From JALSRK01 sp964461995 (lineage in GTDB: Bacteria; Acidobacteriota; Terriglobia; Bryobacterales; Bryobacteraceae), in NCBI GenBank assembly GCA_964461995.1, contig CAYWXL010000004.1, positions 55,959-119,958 on the forward strand: DNA of 64,000 nucleotides, read 5' to 3'. The first letter of the stretch is position 1, and every line of letters begins with the position of its first letter. Below, piece after piece: positions 9,009 through 17,091 of this stretch. The notes below the pieces were generated by a model, which saw only the letters and a list, made by a program, of their open reading frames with translations, was not told the origin of the DNA and did not search any database. Made by a program: the position numbers and the translations under genes.

Positions 9009-9890
9009 TTGTTCGTGCCCCCGCTGCGCCGTTTGTTCCGCGCTTACGAGTACATCCTGATCGGGTACTTCGTCTACACCAGCGCGCTGGCGCTGGCCCT
9101 TCCGCTCAAGCCCCCGGTGCCGGCGGTCGTGCTGTCCCTGAACGTCCTCGTGGTGGGCGGGTTGGGTTTCCTCGCGTACGTGGACTCCCTGCGGGGGCGC
9201 GAGTTTCTGGCCGTCGTGCGCGACTGGTACGCGCCGCCGCTGTTTCTACTGGCTTACCGCGAGATGGGCTGGTTCGCCCAGCCCCACACTTCGAGGGCGC
9301 TAGAGGACGCTTGGGTCGTATGGGACCGGATCTTGTTGAACGAGTGGGGGCTGCGGAGTCTGATCGAGGCCTTGGGGCCGGTGGGGCCGGGATTGCTCGA
9401 AATCGCCTATGTGTTCGTCTACGCTATGGCCCCGCTGGCGATGGTGGCTTTCTATGTGTGCAAGTGCCGCGACCGGGTACCAGATTTCTTGTTCAACTTC
9501 ACGCTGGCGGTGCTAGCGGTTTACGCGCTGTTCCCGTATTTCCCGTCTGAGCCACCGTGGGCCAACTACCCCGGGGCCGATTTCCCCACTTATGAGACCG
9601 TGTTCCGCCGCTTCAACCGCGCCATGCTCGAGAGCCAGGGGATCCACACGAGCGTCTTTCCCAGCGCCCACGTCTCGGGGGCCATGTCCGCAGCGTTCGC
9701 CGTCATGCGATTGTTGCCGGAGCGGAGGTGGCTGGGTTGGGCATGGCTGACGCTGGCGATTTTGATCGCGACAGCGACCGTCTACTGCCGCTATCACTAC
9801 ACGGCGGACGCGTTGGCAGGTTTGGGGATCGCCGTCGCCGCCACCGCGGTGAGCGCGTGGCGTGAAAGGCGGAGACGCGCGGCGGCCTGA
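9009..9890 (+). CDS. PAP2-superfamily membrane phosphatase or phosphotransferase
   Basis: An integral membrane enzyme of the PAP2 (type 2 phosphatidic acid phosphatase) superfamily, probably acting on a lipid or inositol phosphate headgroup. The 293-aa product has about six hydrophobic segments. The active-site signatures are SVFPSAHVSGAMS (about residue 215) and YHYTADALAG (about residue 260), which supply the two His and the Asp of the family. The length and the loop before FPSAH resemble the Aur1/Ipt1-type branch. A TTG start at 9009 is chosen because AGGGTGA precedes it; GTG at 9015 is possible. A TATGCT box lies 11 nt upstream. Confidence 0.75.
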   Translation: MFVPPLRRLFRAYEYILIGYFVYTSALALALPLKPPVPAVVLSLNVLVVGGLGFLAYVDSLRGREFLAVVRDWYAPPLFLLAYREMGWFAQPHTSRALEDAWVVWDRILLNEWGLRSLIEALGPVGPGLLEIAYVFVYAMAPLAMVAFYVCKCRDRVPDFLFNFTLAVLAVYALFPYFPSEPPWANYPGADFPTYETVFRRFNRAMLESQGIHTSVFPSAHVSGAMSAAFAVMRLLPERRWLGWAWLTLAILIATATVYCRYHYTADALAGLGIAVAATAVSAWRERRRRAAA

Positions 9891-9905
9891 GGCTGGGCGG
9901 GGAGC

Positions 9906-10187
9906 TCAATCCTTCTTGGAGGAGGAAGCCTCACTCTTGGCTGCCTTCGACTCTCCTGGCTTCTTCTCCGACTGCGACTGGGCCGCCGCCCCTGGTTTTC
10001 CGTTCGCCCCGCGGGCGTAGTCCGTCACGTACCAGCCCGTTCCTTTGAACTGCAGGCCGGGAGCCGAAATCAGCCGCTCCAGCGGCCCGCCGCACTTTTC
10101 GCAGTTCGTCAGCGGGGGATCGGAGAACTTCTGTCGTTTTTCGATGATCGTGTCGCAGCTCTCACAACGGTATTCGTAGATCGGCAT
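9906..10187 (-). CDS. FmdB-family zinc ribbon protein
   Basis: A small putative regulatory protein with one zinc ribbon. The 93-aa product begins MPIYEYRCESC and has the paired knuckles CESC and CEKCGGPLERLIS, followed by the GLQFKGTGWYVTDY stretch that is typical of the family. A charged Ser/Lys/Glu-rich tail follows. It lies 35 nt downstream of the CtpA-like gene on the same strand and probably shares its message. Family is clear; the physiological role is not known. Confidence 0.9.
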   Translation of the reverse strand: MPIYEYRCESCDTIIEKRQKFSDPPLTNCEKCGGPLERLISAPGLQFKGTGWYVTDYARGANGKPGAAAQSQSEKKPGESKAAKSEASSSKKD

Positions 10188-10222
10188 GAGTCTTCCTCTC
10201 GTCGAGCGATTCCGAAGCCGCG

Positions 10223-11518
10223 TTACAGCGGCGGTCTGGGGATGCCCAACGGGCCGAGCCAGTTCCCGTCCCGTCGGCGCTCAGCCGACGAGCCCCGCGA
10301 CGCCACTTGGCCGCTGACGCCTTTGGTCAGCACCTCGATCGCCTTCTGCAGCATCGGATCTTCATGCACTGGCAGGTCCGGCGCGCGCTCGATCCGAGGC
10401 TGTTCACCCTCCGGCTGCTCGGGGAAGCGCTCCTGGGCGATCGAAACGACCGAAGGCTTGACTCGCTTGTCCTGGATCGCGTCGCCGTTCGGGGCATGGT
10501 ATTTCGCCACCGACAGGATCACCGCGCCACCGTCCCGCAGGGGCACTGCGCGGCGGATGGCGGCGTCCCCGTAACTGGGCTCGCCCACGACCTCACACCG
10601 CTTGTTGGCGAGCAACGCGGCGGCCGCGACTTCGGCGCCGTTCGCCGTCCCGCGGTTGATCACTACCACCAGCGGGTCCCGGCTTACGGTAGTCTCCCGC
10701 CGCGCCCGGTACTCTTTCTTGGGCACCTTCTGCCCCTGAACGTAGGCCATCAACCCTTCGTCGAGAAACAGGTCCGCAAGCGCCAAGCCTTCTTCCGGGT
10801 TCCCGGCCGCGGCGCGGCGCAGGTCCAAAAGAATCTTCTTGGCTCCGGCGGCCTTCAATTTCTTGAGGTGACGGGCGACTTCGGCGGCTTTGCCGGTTTC
10901 CAGACTGCGAACCTTGACGTAGCCGATATCGCCATTGACGATCTGTGACGTCACCGGCGGGTACTGGATCGGCGCCCGGACCAGATGCACCTCCACCGGA
11001 TCCGTGCTGAGCCGCACCCGAAGCACGGACAATTTGACCTCGCTGCCCGGTTCGCCCCGCAGCAACATCTCCGCGTACGCCAAAGGCATGTCTCGCGTGG
11101 CGACGCCGTCGATCGTTTCGATGAGATCTCCCGTCGTCAGTCCGGCCTTATCAGCAGGCGAACCCGGAATCGAGTCCACTACGCTCACGTAACCGATCTT
11201 CCGGGACAAGACGAGCCCCACCCCGGCGCGTTCGACCTTCTGTTCGTCGAGGTACTTCTGGTATTGCTCTTCGTTCAGGTAGCTGGCGAAGGGGTCGATC
11301 GACTCCAAAAGACCGTGCAGGGCCCCCAGGGTGACGCCCTCCATGTCCGGCTCTTCGACGTATTCGCTCTTGATCCGGGTCAGCACTTCCGTATAAACGG
11401 CGAAGTGCCGGTAGACGTCCTCGGGGCTCGTTTGGCGGGCCATTACGGTCCCGAGAACGAACAGGACCGACAGGGCCGAGGACAGGGAGATGACAAGAAA
11501 CTTAGTTACGCGGTACAT
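10223..11518 (-). CDS. CtpA-like S41 peptidase homolog with missing catalytic dyad
   Basis: Homolog of carboxy-terminal processing proteases (S41), normally periplasmic Ser/Lys enzymes. The 431-aa product has an N-terminal membrane anchor (residues 6-26), a helical region, a PDZ domain (about 95-185) and the S41 core. In active enzymes the core reads SASAS-E...GExxFGKG. Here the matching segments read GTANGAE and VGEPSYGDAA, so the catalytic Ser is Asn293 and the catalytic Lys is Asp318. The rest of the fold is well kept (VPLRDGGAVILSVAKYHAPNG). It is therefore probably a non-proteolytic paralog. ATG 11518 is preferred over an upstream TTG because it places the anchor at the N-terminus. Confidence 0.85.
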   Translation of the reverse strand: MYRVTKFLVISLSSALSVLFVLGTVMARQTSPEDVYRHFAVYTEVLTRIKSEYVEEPDMEGVTLGALHGLLESIDPFASYLNEEQYQKYLDEQKVERAGVGLVLSRKIGYVSVVDSIPGSPADKAGLTTGDLIETIDGVATRDMPLAYAEMLLRGEPGSEVKLSVLRVRLSTDPVEVHLVRAPIQYPPVTSQIVNGDIGYVKVRSLETGKAAEVARHLKKLKAAGAKKILLDLRRAAAGNPEEGLALADLFLDEGLMAYVQGQKVPKKEYRARRETTVSRDPLVVVINRGTANGAEVAAAALLANKRCEVVGEPSYGDAAIRRAVPLRDGGAVILSVAKYHAPNGDAIQDKRVKPSVVSIAQERFPEQPEGEQPRIERAPDLPVHEDPMLQKAIEVLTKGVSGQVASRGSSAERRRDGNWLGPLGIPRPPL

Positions 11519-11611
11519 ACGGTTACCCGGCGTCGGCAAGACGAGCCGGCTCCCCAGCAATCATTTCTCAGTATATCAGACGGGTTCGATAACATATCGT
11601 TTCCCAAACAT

Positions 11612-13117
11612 TTATCGGCCGTCCGGCCGGGTTGCCTTCTCCCGGACCGCGCACAGGGCTTCGACCAGCCCTTCTACCGTGTAGCGTTTCGCTTCCGCGG
11701 CGACCTCGAGTCCGTAGGAGCGAATCGTGGCGGAGGTAACCGGCCCAATGGAGGCGATGCGCACGCCCCGCAGCCGGTCGGCGCCGGCGGTTCGGACGAA
11801 GTGGTGCACCGTGGAGGAGCTGGTGAACGTGACCCAGTCCACCGGCCGGGAGAACGCTTCCCGGCAGCGGCCGGCGGCGTCCTCGGGAATCGCCGTTTCG
11901 TAGGCCGGGATGACATCGACTACCGCTCCCTGCGCCCGCAGCTGCTCCGGTAACACCTCGCGGGCGACCTTGGCCCGGGGAATGAGAATGCGGCGGTCCT
12001 GCAACGGAAACGGGGCGAAGGCTTCGATTAAAGCCTCGGCGACGTACTCCTTCGGGGTGAGATCGACCTTGAGGTGGAGCTTCTCCAGCTCCCGGGCCGT
12101 GGCGGGGCCGATGGCGCAAATGCGCCCTTTGACGGCGCGCCAATCGCGGCTCGAGGCGTCCAGCCGCTGCAGGAAGAAGCGGACGCCGTTGGCGCTGGTG
12201 AAGATGAGCCAGTCGTAGGTTTCGAGGCGCGAGATGGCCGCATCTAGCTCGGCGTAGTCGTCCAAGGCGCGGATCTCGATCACCGGGGCCTCGACGGCGT
12301 CGGCGCCGAGCTCGCGAAGCTTTGCGGTTAGCGCGCCAGCCTGCTCCCGGGCGCGGGTTACGATGATTCGCTGGCCGAACAGGGGGAGTTTCTCGAACCA
12401 GTCGAGCTTGTCCCGGAGCCGGACGACCTCGCCGACGATGAACGTGGCCGGCGGCTGCATGCCCGCTTCCCGGATCCTGGCCGGCAACTCCGCCAGGGGG
12501 GCGGCGATACTCTGCTGGTCCGCCCGCGTCGCCCAGCGGACCGCGAGCGCCGGGGTTGTGGGCGGCTTCCCCGCGGCCACCAGCCGTTTCGCGAGCTCCT
12601 CGAAATGGGTGAGGGCCATGAACAGCACGATCGTCTCAGCGGCCGACACTTTGTCCCAGGCGATCTTGTCCGGGTCGTGGCCGGTGACGAAGACGACCGT
12701 CGAGTTGAAGTCCCGGTGCGTCAGCGGGACGCCGCAGTAGGCCGCGATGCCTGCTGGAGTGGTGACGCCCGGTATGATCTGGAACGGGATTCCCGCATCG
12801 GCGAGCGCCTCTATCTCCTCGCCGCCGCGTCCGAAGGTCAGCGGATCTCCCCCTTTGAGCCGCACCACGGTCTTGCCTTGCCGGGCGTGGCCGATGAGCA
12901 TACCGACGATCTCTTCCTGGCGGAAGGCGTGCGCGGCCCGCTTCTTGCCGACGTAGATGCGCTCGGCCTGTTCTGGAGCCAGCTCGAGGAGCTCCCGAGG
13001 CGCCAGGTTGTCGTAAAAGACCGAGTCGGCGCTCTCGAGCGCGCGTTTGCCTTTCAGCGTGATCAAGTCGGGGTCGCCCGGGCCGGCGCCGACCAAGAAG
13101 ACGGTTCCAGGCTTCAT
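11612..13117 (-). CDS. Uroporphyrinogen-III C-methyltransferase / uroporphyrinogen-III synthase fusion (CobA-HemD)
   Basis: A bifunctional cytoplasmic enzyme. The HemD half closes hydroxymethylbilane to uroporphyrinogen III; the CobA/SUMT half methylates it to precorrin-2 for siroheme and B12. Residues 1-245 hold the SUMT domain: VFLVGAGPGDPDLITLKG, VRLKGGDPLTFGRGGEE and TTPAGIAAYCGVPLTHR. Residues about 255-500 hold HemD: FTSANGVRFFLQRL and a second half with FTSSSTVHHF. The ATG at 13117 overlaps the hemC stop (ATGA); a longer frame upstream is only the shadow of hemC. As the last gene of the hem operon it links heme and corrin synthesis. Confidence 0.95.
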   Translation of the reverse strand: MKPGTVFLVGAGPGDPDLITLKGKRALESADSVFYDNLAPRELLELAPEQAERIYVGKKRAAHAFRQEEIVGMLIGHARQGKTVVRLKGGDPLTFGRGGEEIEALADAGIPFQIIPGVTTPAGIAAYCGVPLTHRDFNSTVVFVTGHDPDKIAWDKVSAAETIVLFMALTHFEELAKRLVAAGKPPTTPALAVRWATRADQQSIAAPLAELPARIREAGMQPPATFIVGEVVRLRDKLDWFEKLPLFGQRIIVTRAREQAGALTAKLRELGADAVEAPVIEIRALDDYAELDAAISRLETYDWLIFTSANGVRFFLQRLDASSRDWRAVKGRICAIGPATARELEKLHLKVDLTPKEYVAEALIEAFAPFPLQDRRILIPRAKVAREVLPEQLRAQGAVVDVIPAYETAIPEDAAGRCREAFSRPVDWVTFTSSSTVHHFVRTAGADRLRGVRIASIGPVTSATIRSYGLEVAAEAKRYTVEGLVEALCAVREKATRPDGR

Positions 13118-14022
13118 GCGCCGTAGACCTCTTCGAGGATTTCGCGGGCCCCTCGCTCCAGGAGCTCTTCGCCGAGGCGCCGCCCCAAGGCCGCGGCCTC
13201 GGCCACCGGACCCGAGCTGCGGCCGCGAACCGGATCTCCGCCGGAAGGCGAAATGACGATCGCCTCGAGCGCCACTGTCGCGCCGGCCACCTGAGCGTGA
13301 GCGCCCACGGGCACCTGGCAGCCGCCGCCCAGAGCGGCAAGAAAGGCCCGCTCGGCGAGCACGGCGGTCCGTGTGGCCGGGTCCTCGAGGCGCCGGCAAG
13401 CCTCGGCGGCCGGGCCATCCTCATCGCGGATCTCGATGCCCAGCGCACCCTGGCCCACGGCGGGGATCATGACGTCCACCGGCAGGGGTTCGGCGATGCG
13501 GTCCTCGAGCCCCAGGCGCTTGAGGCCGGCGCAGGCCAGGATCACCGCGTCGTAGCGGCCTTCATCGAGCTTGCGCAGCCGGGTATCGACGTTGCCCCGG
13601 ATGTTCTCGATCGCCAGATCCGGGCGGAGCAAGCGCAACTGGGCCGCGCGGCGCAACGAGCTCGTACCCACTTTGGCCCCGGCGGGAAGCTGGCCGAGGG
13701 GGCGTCCGACGACCGCGTCCCGCGGGTCCTGGCGCGCGCTGACGGCGCCGAGCGTCAGTCCGGCCGGCAGCTCGGTAGGCACGTCCTTCATGCTGTGAAC
13801 GGCCAGGTCGATAGTCCGGGCGAGCAGCGCCTCTTCGATCTCTTTGGTGAACAGCCCCTTGCCGCCCACTTTCGACAAGGCGACGTCGGTGATCTTATCC
13901 CCGGTGGTCTTGATGATCTCAATCCGGGTGGCGTAGCCGAACTCTCCGAGCCGCCGGGCGACCCACTCGGCTTGCCACAAGGCGAGTTTGGAGCCTCGCG
14001 ATCCGATTGTCAGCATGTGCAT
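13114..14022 (-). CDS. hemC: Porphobilinogen deaminase (hydroxymethylbilane synthase)
   Basis: HemC joins four porphobilinogen units into hydroxymethylbilane in the cytoplasm. The 302-aa product is full length and shows IGSRGSKLALWQA, VHSMKDVPTELP, VGTSSLRRAAQLR and IRGNVDTRLRKL. The dipyrromethane cofactor Cys is in GGGCQVPVGA (Cys235). The ATG begins directly after the hemA stop with no gap, and its own stop overlaps cobA-hemD. Confidence 0.97.
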   Translation of the reverse strand: MHMLTIGSRGSKLALWQAEWVARRLGEFGYATRIEIIKTTGDKITDVALSKVGGKGLFTKEIEEALLARTIDLAVHSMKDVPTELPAGLTLGAVSARQDPRDAVVGRPLGQLPAGAKVGTSSLRRAAQLRLLRPDLAIENIRGNVDTRLRKLDEGRYDAVILACAGLKRLGLEDRIAEPLPVDVMIPAVGQGALGIEIRDEDGPAAEACRRLEDPATRTAVLAERAFLAALGGGCQVPVGAHAQVAGATVALEAIVISPSGGDPVRGRSSGPVAEAAALGRRLGEELLERGAREILEEVYGA

Positions 14023-15288
14023 CTACTCATCCAGTCGGAAAGCGCGCCGGATCACCTCGATGGCCTGCAAGCCATCCGGTTCCGCGGCTTTCCGGCGCAG
14101 TTCGGTGATGGGGCCGTGGGCAATCTTGTTGATGATTCCGCGGGTGAGGGCTTCGACGGCCTCGCGCTGGGCCGGAGTCAGAGACGCCAGTTTGCCGCTG
14201 AGGCGCTCCAGCTCCGCCACGCGCACCGCTTCGAGGCGTTGCTGCAGGCTCACGATCGTCGGCTTCACCTCCTGAACCCGTAGCCGGGAGATCATCCGCT
14301 TGACTTCTTCTTCGACGATCGCCTCGGCCTCTTCGGCCTCTTGCATCCGCGCCTTCAGGTTCTCGTCAACGACCTGTTGCAGGTCGTCGATGTCGTAGAG
14401 GAACACGTTGTCCAGCTCGTTCACCGCCGGCTCGATGTTGCGCGGTACCCCGATATCGATAAGGAACATGGGCCGGTTGCGCCGCAGGGCGATCACTTTG
14501 CGCATGTCCTCGCGGGTGAGGATGTAGCCTGGCGCGCCGGTGGAGGTGATCACGATGTCGGCGCGGGGAAGCTCTTCGCGGAAACGGTCGTAGCTGACGA
14601 CCTGGCCTTTGAAGCTCTCGGCAAGCTGCACCGCCCGTTCGTAGGTGCGGTTGGTGACGAGGATCTCCCGGGCGCCGGCGCGGCGAAGATGCCGGGCGGC
14701 CAGCTCCGACATCTCTCCGGCCCCGACGAGCATGACGGCCTTGTCGTCCAGACGTCCGAAGATCTGCTTCGCCAGCTCCACGGCGACGTAACTCACCGAG
14801 ACCGCGGACTGGCCGATCGCGGTTTCCGTGCGCACCCGTTTGGCGACGGCGAAGGCCCGGGTGAGGATCGTCTCCAAGGCTCCGGCGATGGCGCCCGCCT
14901 TCTTGGCCGCGGCGTAGGCCGACTTGAGCTGCCCGAGAATCTGCGGCTCCCCGATCACCATCGAGTCCAGGCTCGAAGCCACCCGGAAGAGGTGCCGGAT
15001 CACTTCCTCATCCTGGTAGCGGTAGAGGTAGGGCGTGATGAGGCCGGGCTCGACGTTGCGGGCGTCGGTAAGAAACGCTTCGATCTCCCTTTCTGCGTCC
15101 TCGGAATCTTCGACGGCCGCCGTCACCTCGACACGATTGCAGGTGGACAGAATCATTGCCTCGAGGACCCCCTTGCGCTTCTTGAGATCCTCGAGCGCCG
15201 CTGGCAAGGAGGCGGCGTCGAAGGACAGGCGCTCGCGCACCGATATCGGTGCCGTCTTGTGATTGACGCCTGTGAGCAGCAGTTTCAT
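14023..15288 (-). CDS. hemA: Glutamyl-tRNA reductase
   Basis: HemA reduces glutamyl-tRNA to glutamate-1-semialdehyde, the first committed step of tetrapyrrole synthesis. The 421-aa product starts MKLLLTGVNHKTAPISVRERL. It has the catalytic Cys50 in LSTCNRVE, the tRNA/substrate block FRVASSLDSMVIGEPQILGQ, a Rossmann NADPH site (VMLVGAGEMSELAARHL) and a C-terminal helical dimerisation region. ATG 15288 is the clear start: it matches the family and overlaps the upstream stop as ATGA. Full length and intact. Confidence 0.97.
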   Translation of the reverse strand: MKLLLTGVNHKTAPISVRERLSFDAASLPAALEDLKKRKGVLEAMILSTCNRVEVTAAVEDSEDAEREIEAFLTDARNVEPGLITPYLYRYQDEEVIRHLFRVASSLDSMVIGEPQILGQLKSAYAAAKKAGAIAGALETILTRAFAVAKRVRTETAIGQSAVSVSYVAVELAKQIFGRLDDKAVMLVGAGEMSELAARHLRRAGAREILVTNRTYERAVQLAESFKGQVVSYDRFREELPRADIVITSTGAPGYILTREDMRKVIALRRNRPMFLIDIGVPRNIEPAVNELDNVFLYDIDDLQQVVDENLKARMQEAEEAEAIVEEEVKRMISRLRVQEVKPTIVSLQQRLEAVRVAELERLSGKLASLTPAQREAVEALTRGIINKIAHGPITELRRKAAEPDGLQAIEVIRRAFRLDE

Positions 15289-16109
15289 TGCACGAGCAAC
15301 GGCCGCAGCCCGATGTGGGCGATCCAAGTGAGGGCCGAGCAGAACACGACGGTCAGCACCAGGAGGGCTGCCTTGCGGCCCCGCCACCCGGCCGACGTCC
15401 GCAGGTAGATCATTACCAGGTAGAAGCCCCACGTAACCAGCGAGATGGCGATCTTCGGCTCCGAAATCCAGTCGCGCCCCGACTCGATGAAGGCCCAGGT
15501 TGAACCGACGACGACCGCCAGCGTGATCAGGGTGAAGGCCATCCCGATCGACTGGGTGATGATCCGGTCCAGCGTGCCCAGGGGCGGCAGCTTCCCGAAC
15601 AACCCCGTCTTCCTTGCCTTGCGTTTCAGCCGGCGTTCTTCCAGCAGATAGAACACCGAGGCCACCGCCGCCAGCAGCAGCGCGGCGTAACCGGACAGCA
15701 CGAGCAACACATGGATCAGCAGCCATGCGTCGCGGACGTCGGTGCTCGACCACGAAGTGACCGGGATCTCCGTCGCGCCCACCAGAGCCATGATGAAGAC
15801 GAGCGGAAACAGGAACACCGTCAAGCCCGCAAACTGGTAGCGCCGGTAAACGAAAAGGAAGGTGACCGCGATCAGAAACGCGCACGCCGACATCGACTCG
15901 TAGAAGTTGTCGAGCGGGGGCCTTCCGAGCGCCACCGTCATCTCCACCAGCGAGACCATGTGGAGCACCACGCCGACGTAGAATGCCCCCAGGGCCAGGG
16001 TGAAGATCCGCGATTGACGGTGCAGAGCGACCAGGATGGCGTGCCCTAATCCCACCGCGTAGAGCGCCACGGCCACGCGGAGCCAGAATATGCTCATTTC
16101 CTGCAGCAA
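15285..16109 (-). CDS. Cytochrome c assembly (CcsA/HemX-type) integral membrane protein
   Basis: A polytopic membrane protein of the CcsA/CcmC/HemX superfamily. It is encoded ahead of hemA in many bacteria and is linked to heme handling or control of HemA level. The 274-aa product has about eight hydrophobic helices. It keeps the family's middle block with SWSSTDVRDAWLLIHVLL and YAALLLAAVASVFYLLEERRLK. The start may be TTG 16109 (AGGCGG upstream) or ATG 16097. It is the first gene of the ccsA-hemA-hemC-cobA/hemD operon. A role in cytochrome c assembly rather than HemA regulation cannot be excluded. Confidence 0.85.
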   Translation of the reverse strand: MLQEMSIFWLRVAVALYAVGLGHAILVALHRQSRIFTLALGAFYVGVVLHMVSLVEMTVALGRPPLDNFYESMSACAFLIAVTFLFVYRRYQFAGLTVFLFPLVFIMALVGATEIPVTSWSSTDVRDAWLLIHVLLVLSGYAALLLAAVASVFYLLEERRLKRKARKTGLFGKLPPLGTLDRIITQSIGMAFTLITLAVVVGSTWAFIESGRDWISEPKIAISLVTWGFYLVMIYLRTSAGWRGRKAALLVLTVVFCSALTWIAHIGLRPLLVQ

Positions 16110-16130
16110 TCGTGTCCGCCTACAGATACG

Positions 16131-16136
16131 AGTATA
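16131..16136 (-). promoter_or_regulatory. Candidate -10 box of the hem operon
   Basis: TATACT on the minus strand, 21 nt upstream of the TTG start of the CcsA-like gene, would give a leader of about 15 nt. The -35 region has only a poor match. Confidence 0.35.
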
Positions 16137-16236
16137 GCGTGCAGCTATGCTTGGAACGTTTCACGCGCCAGCCGGCGGCCGGCCATGGGTGGGAGTGGCG
16201 GCAGGACTGTTCCGCGCCGGTGTACCATTCTTGAAC

Positions 16237-16962
16237 ATGAGTACCAGATTGGAAGGCAAGGATGTTCTGATCACGGGGGGCACGCGAGGCATCGGGCGGG
16301 CCATCGCCGAGAGGTTCCTCGAAGAGGGCGCCCGGGTGGCGATTTGCGGGCGCAACAAGGATGGTGTGGACCAGGCCGTGGCTCAAATGAGGCAACAGCC
16401 CGGGGGCAAAGTGATCGGGACGGCGGCCGATGTGGGCTGTCCGGAAGACGTGGCCGCTTTATTTGCATTCGTGGACCAGGAATTCGGAGGGCTCGACATC
16501 CTCGTCAACAACGCTGGCGTCGGCATCTTCAAACCGGTGGCCGAACTCACGATCGAGGAGTGGAAGCAGGTGATCGACACCAATCTCACGGGAGCTTTCT
16601 ATTGCTCCCGGGAAGCTCTGCGGAGATTTCGGAACCGAGGCGGAGGGTTCATCGTCAATATAAGTAGCCTGGCTGGAAAGAACCCCTTTGCAACGGGGGC
16701 TGCTTATAACGCCTCAAAGTTCGGTCTCAACGGCTTCTCCGAAGCCATGATGATGGATCACCGGTACGACAACGTGCGGGTGAGCTATATCATGCCGGGT
16801 AGCGTGGCGACCGAGTTCCGGCCTCGTTCAGAGGGGCAGCGTGCGGACTGGAAGATCGCCGCGCGGGACATCGCCGACATCGCTTTGACGGTGGTCACGA
16901 TGCCTGAGCGCACCTTGATCAGCCGCGTCGAAGTGCGCCCATCCAAGCCGCGGAAGAGCTGA
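16237..16962 (+). CDS. Short-chain dehydrogenase/reductase
   Basis: A cytoplasmic NAD(P)-dependent SDR of 241 aa. It has the classical cofactor motif TGGTRGIG, the NNAG motif (DILVNNAGVGIF), catalytic Ser in NISSLAGKNPF and YNASK for the Tyr/Lys pair. The C-terminus is shorter than in FabG and lacks the usual GG xxP tail, ending with a Lys/Arg-rich stretch. ATG 16237 is chosen because homology begins at STRLEGKDVLITGG; upstream codons are not SDR-like. No strong ribosome site is seen. Substrate unknown. Confidence 0.88.
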   Translation: MSTRLEGKDVLITGGTRGIGRAIAERFLEEGARVAICGRNKDGVDQAVAQMRQQPGGKVIGTAADVGCPEDVAALFAFVDQEFGGLDILVNNAGVGIFKPVAELTIEEWKQVIDTNLTGAFYCSREALRRFRNRGGGFIVNISSLAGKNPFATGAAYNASKFGLNGFSEAMMMDHRYDNVRVSYIMPGSVATEFRPRSEGQRADWKIAARDIADIALTVVTMPERTLISRVEVRPSKPRKS

Positions 16963-17091
16963 CGCTTCCTGCCGTTCGCGCAATTTCCAACCGGGCTAGA
17001 GGGTTCCGAGCAAAACTATCCAGGCCCTGCGCCGATAAGGGGGGCAGGGAATGGAATGGCGCTTGCAAGGATCTGTACTGGGAGCAAGGAA

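Noticed and set aside
13118..13399. Arg/Pro-rich N-terminal extension of CobA-HemD
   Set aside because: It is out-of-frame hemC sequence; the SUMT domain starts at the ATG at 13117.
15289..15885. N-terminal extension of the hemA frame to about 620 aa
   Set aside because: The extra part lies in another frame of the CcsA-like gene; homology and the ATGA overlap fix the start at 15288.
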